From: Streptococcus sp.
GTDB lineage: Bacteria > Bacillota > Bacilli > Lactobacillales > Aerococcaceae
Reading direction: 5' to 3'
DNA length: 7,483 nucleotides
Assembly (NCBI GenBank): GCA_015264885.1
Contig: JABZYY010000055.1
Coordinates: forward strand, 1-7,483
The first letter of the stretch is position 1. Every line of letters begins with the position of its first letter. Below the pieces are notes generated by a model. It searched no databases. It saw nothing but the letters and a program-made list of their open reading frames with translations, and had not been told where the DNA came from. A program made the translations under genes and the position numbers. Shown one piece after another: positions 6,419 through 7,483 of the stretch.

Positions 6419-7483
6419 TTATTCAAATGTATCTTTAAAGGCATTCTTCATTTTGTCGAAGAAGTTCTCTTCTCCATTATGAAGGTCCGTTCCTGCCTCA
6501 CTAGCAAATACTTGTAACGCTTGTTTTTGCTTATCTGTCAGTTTCTTAGGAGTGTCTACGATGACTTCTACATGTTGGTCACCGTTTCCTGTTCCGCGAA
6601 GTTTTGGAGCACCTTTTCCACGTAAACGTAAAATTGTTCCTGATTGTGTTCCAGCAGGGACTTTTAATTTCACTTTACCGTGAACAGTTGGAACATCCAC
6701 TTCGTCACCAAGAGCCGCTTGAGCAAAGTTTACATGAAGTTGATAGTAAATATCTGCTCCTTGACGGTTAAATGTCTTACTTTGTCCAACACGGAAGATG
6801 ACATAGAGGTCACCATAAGGGCCACCATTGAAACCAACTTCCCCTTGGCCTTGAAGACGCATTTGATTTCCATCTTCAACCCCAGCAGGGACTTTTACTT
6901 TCACTTTATGAGTTTCATCTACTTGACCATGACCGTGACAGGTTGGACATTTTTCTTTAATTTCTTGTCCCGTACCATGACACACATCACAGGTTGTTTG
7001 GCTCATCATACGACCGAATGGTGTATTTCTTTCAACGTTAATCACACCTGCACCATGACATTTTGAACATGTTGTAGGATGCGTACCAGGTTTTGCACCA
7101 GTACCATGACAGGTTTGACATTCGTCGCTGCGGTGATAATGAATGGTTTCTTCTTTACCAAAGATGGCTTCTTCAAATGTTAAATCCATGACATATTGAA
7201 GATCGGCCCCTTGACGTGGCATATTCGCACGATCTGCACGACTACCTCCACCACCGAAGAAACTACTAAAGATATCTTCGAATCCGCCAGTAAAGTTTCC
7301 ACTACCGCCAAAACCGTCGAACCCGCCGAACCCTTCAAATCCACCACCGAATCCGCCTCCACTGAATCCAGAATTTGGATCGTAAGAAGCATGGCCGTAT
7401 TGGTCATACGCTGCACGCTTTTGTGCATCTCCTAAAATTTCATAAGCTTCAGCGATTTCTTTAAACTTTTCGTCTGCTCCAGG
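6419..7483 (-). CDS. dnaJ: Chaperone protein DnaJ (Hsp40), N-terminus cut by window
   Basis: DnaJ delivers unfolded substrates to DnaK and stimulates its ATPase in the cytoplasm. The frame is open to the last base ([10 protein letters not shown] at the right edge). The ATG at 7222-7220 is therefore internal, and 354 residues are visible of an expected ~390. About 40 residues with the HPD motif are off the edge. Visible order: end of the J domain ([19 protein letters not shown]), then a Gly/Phe-rich linker at 7244-7369 with the regulatory DIF motif (FEDIFSSFF). Four zinc-binding CxxCxGxG repeats follow at 6926-7120 ([32 protein letters not shown]). Two beta-barrel substrate-binding domains and a dimerisation tail end at DTFE. 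All eight cysteines are present, so this is a type I (class A) Hsp40. As dnaJ usually closes the hrcA-grpE-dnaK-dnaJ operon, CIRCE/HrcA control is expected but lies outside the window. The gene ends in the shared terminator. Confidence 0.98.
   Translation of the reverse strand, partial: PGADEKFKEIAEAYEILGDAQKRAAYDQYGHASYDPNSGFSGGGFGGGFEGFGGFDGFGGSGNFTGGFEDIFSSFFGGGGSRADRANMPRQGADLQYVMDLTFEEAIFGKEETIHYHRSDECQTCHGTGAKPGTHPTTCSKCHGAGVINVERNTPFGRMMSQTTCDVCHGTGQEIKEKCPTCHGHGQVDETHKVKVKVPAGVEDGNQMRLQGQGEVGFNGGPYGDLYVIFRVGQSKTFNRQGADIYYQLHVNFAQAALGDEVDVPTVHGKVKLKVPAGTQSGTILRLRGKGAPKLRGTGNGDQHVEVIVDTPKKLTDKQKQALQVFASEAGTDLHNGEENFFDKMKNAFKDTFE

Noticed and set aside
6680..7066. A 128-codon open frame on + inside dnaJ
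   Set aside because: It is a shadow of the dnaJ zinc-finger and substrate-binding region. Its Cys and Thr runs are artefacts of the opposite strand.
6419..7222. A short 267-residue DnaJ-like protein starting at 7222 without J domain
   Set aside because: The reading frame continues without a stop to the right edge and encodes the end of the J domain and the Gly/Phe region, so this ATG is internal.
7244..7369. GGN-rich low-complexity stretch as a possible nucleotide repeat
   Set aside because: It is explained by the Gly/Phe linker of DnaJ; there is no regular repeat unit at the DNA level.
1..7483. Mobile element, CRISPR array, tRNA/rRNA genes, toxin-antitoxin or defence genes
   Set aside because: No spaced repeats, transposase or integrase motifs, cloverleaf sequences or known defence domains are seen. 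The window is almost completely filled by six recognisable housekeeping-type genes.

Overview
The window looks like ordinary chromosomal core sequence from a low-GC Gram-positive bacterium, most likely a member of the Lactobacillales. The evidence is AT-rich DNA, strong AGGAGG-type ribosome binding sites, very short intergenic gaps, U-tract hairpin terminators, and the proximity of dnaJ to lepA. A Carnobacteriaceae-like genus is my best guess, but this rests on general resemblance and not on a search. All six genes are intact in frame; the two at the edges are cut by the window.

Layout from left to right. (1) The 3' three quarters of a GH32 sucrose-6-phosphate hydrolase (scrB/sacA type) lies on +, with its 5' end off the left edge. 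(2) A bidirectional terminator sits between it and a convergent MATE-family efflux gene on -. (3) lepA (EF4) on - lies upstream of the MATE gene, separated by a hairpin terminator. (4) mgtE, a magnesium channel/transporter, lies upstream of lepA on the same strand with a 51-base gap and no terminator, so mgtE-lepA is probably one transcript, with MATE expressed by read-through or from an unseen promoter. (5) A compact divergent promoter region separates mgtE from a small DUF985 (cupin_5) gene on +. (6) A second bidirectional terminator separates that gene from dnaJ on -, whose 5' end runs off the right edge. The rest of a heat-shock operon (hrcA-grpE-dnaK) would be expected beyond the right edge; that is inference.

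Functionally this is a housekeeping mix: sugar catabolism, multidrug/metabolite export, translation factor, Mg2+ uptake, an uncharacterised cupin and a chaperone. I see no mobile element, CRISPR array, tRNA/rRNA or defence system, and no convincing undescribed multi-gene system. No stretch over 300 bases lacks a gene. The points worth a second look are small-scale: stop codons almost touching or lying inside terminator stems, a lepA-MATE hairpin whose 3' arm could also pair with the MATE ribosome binding site, and the near-symmetric back-to-back promoters in front of mgtE and the DUF985 gene.
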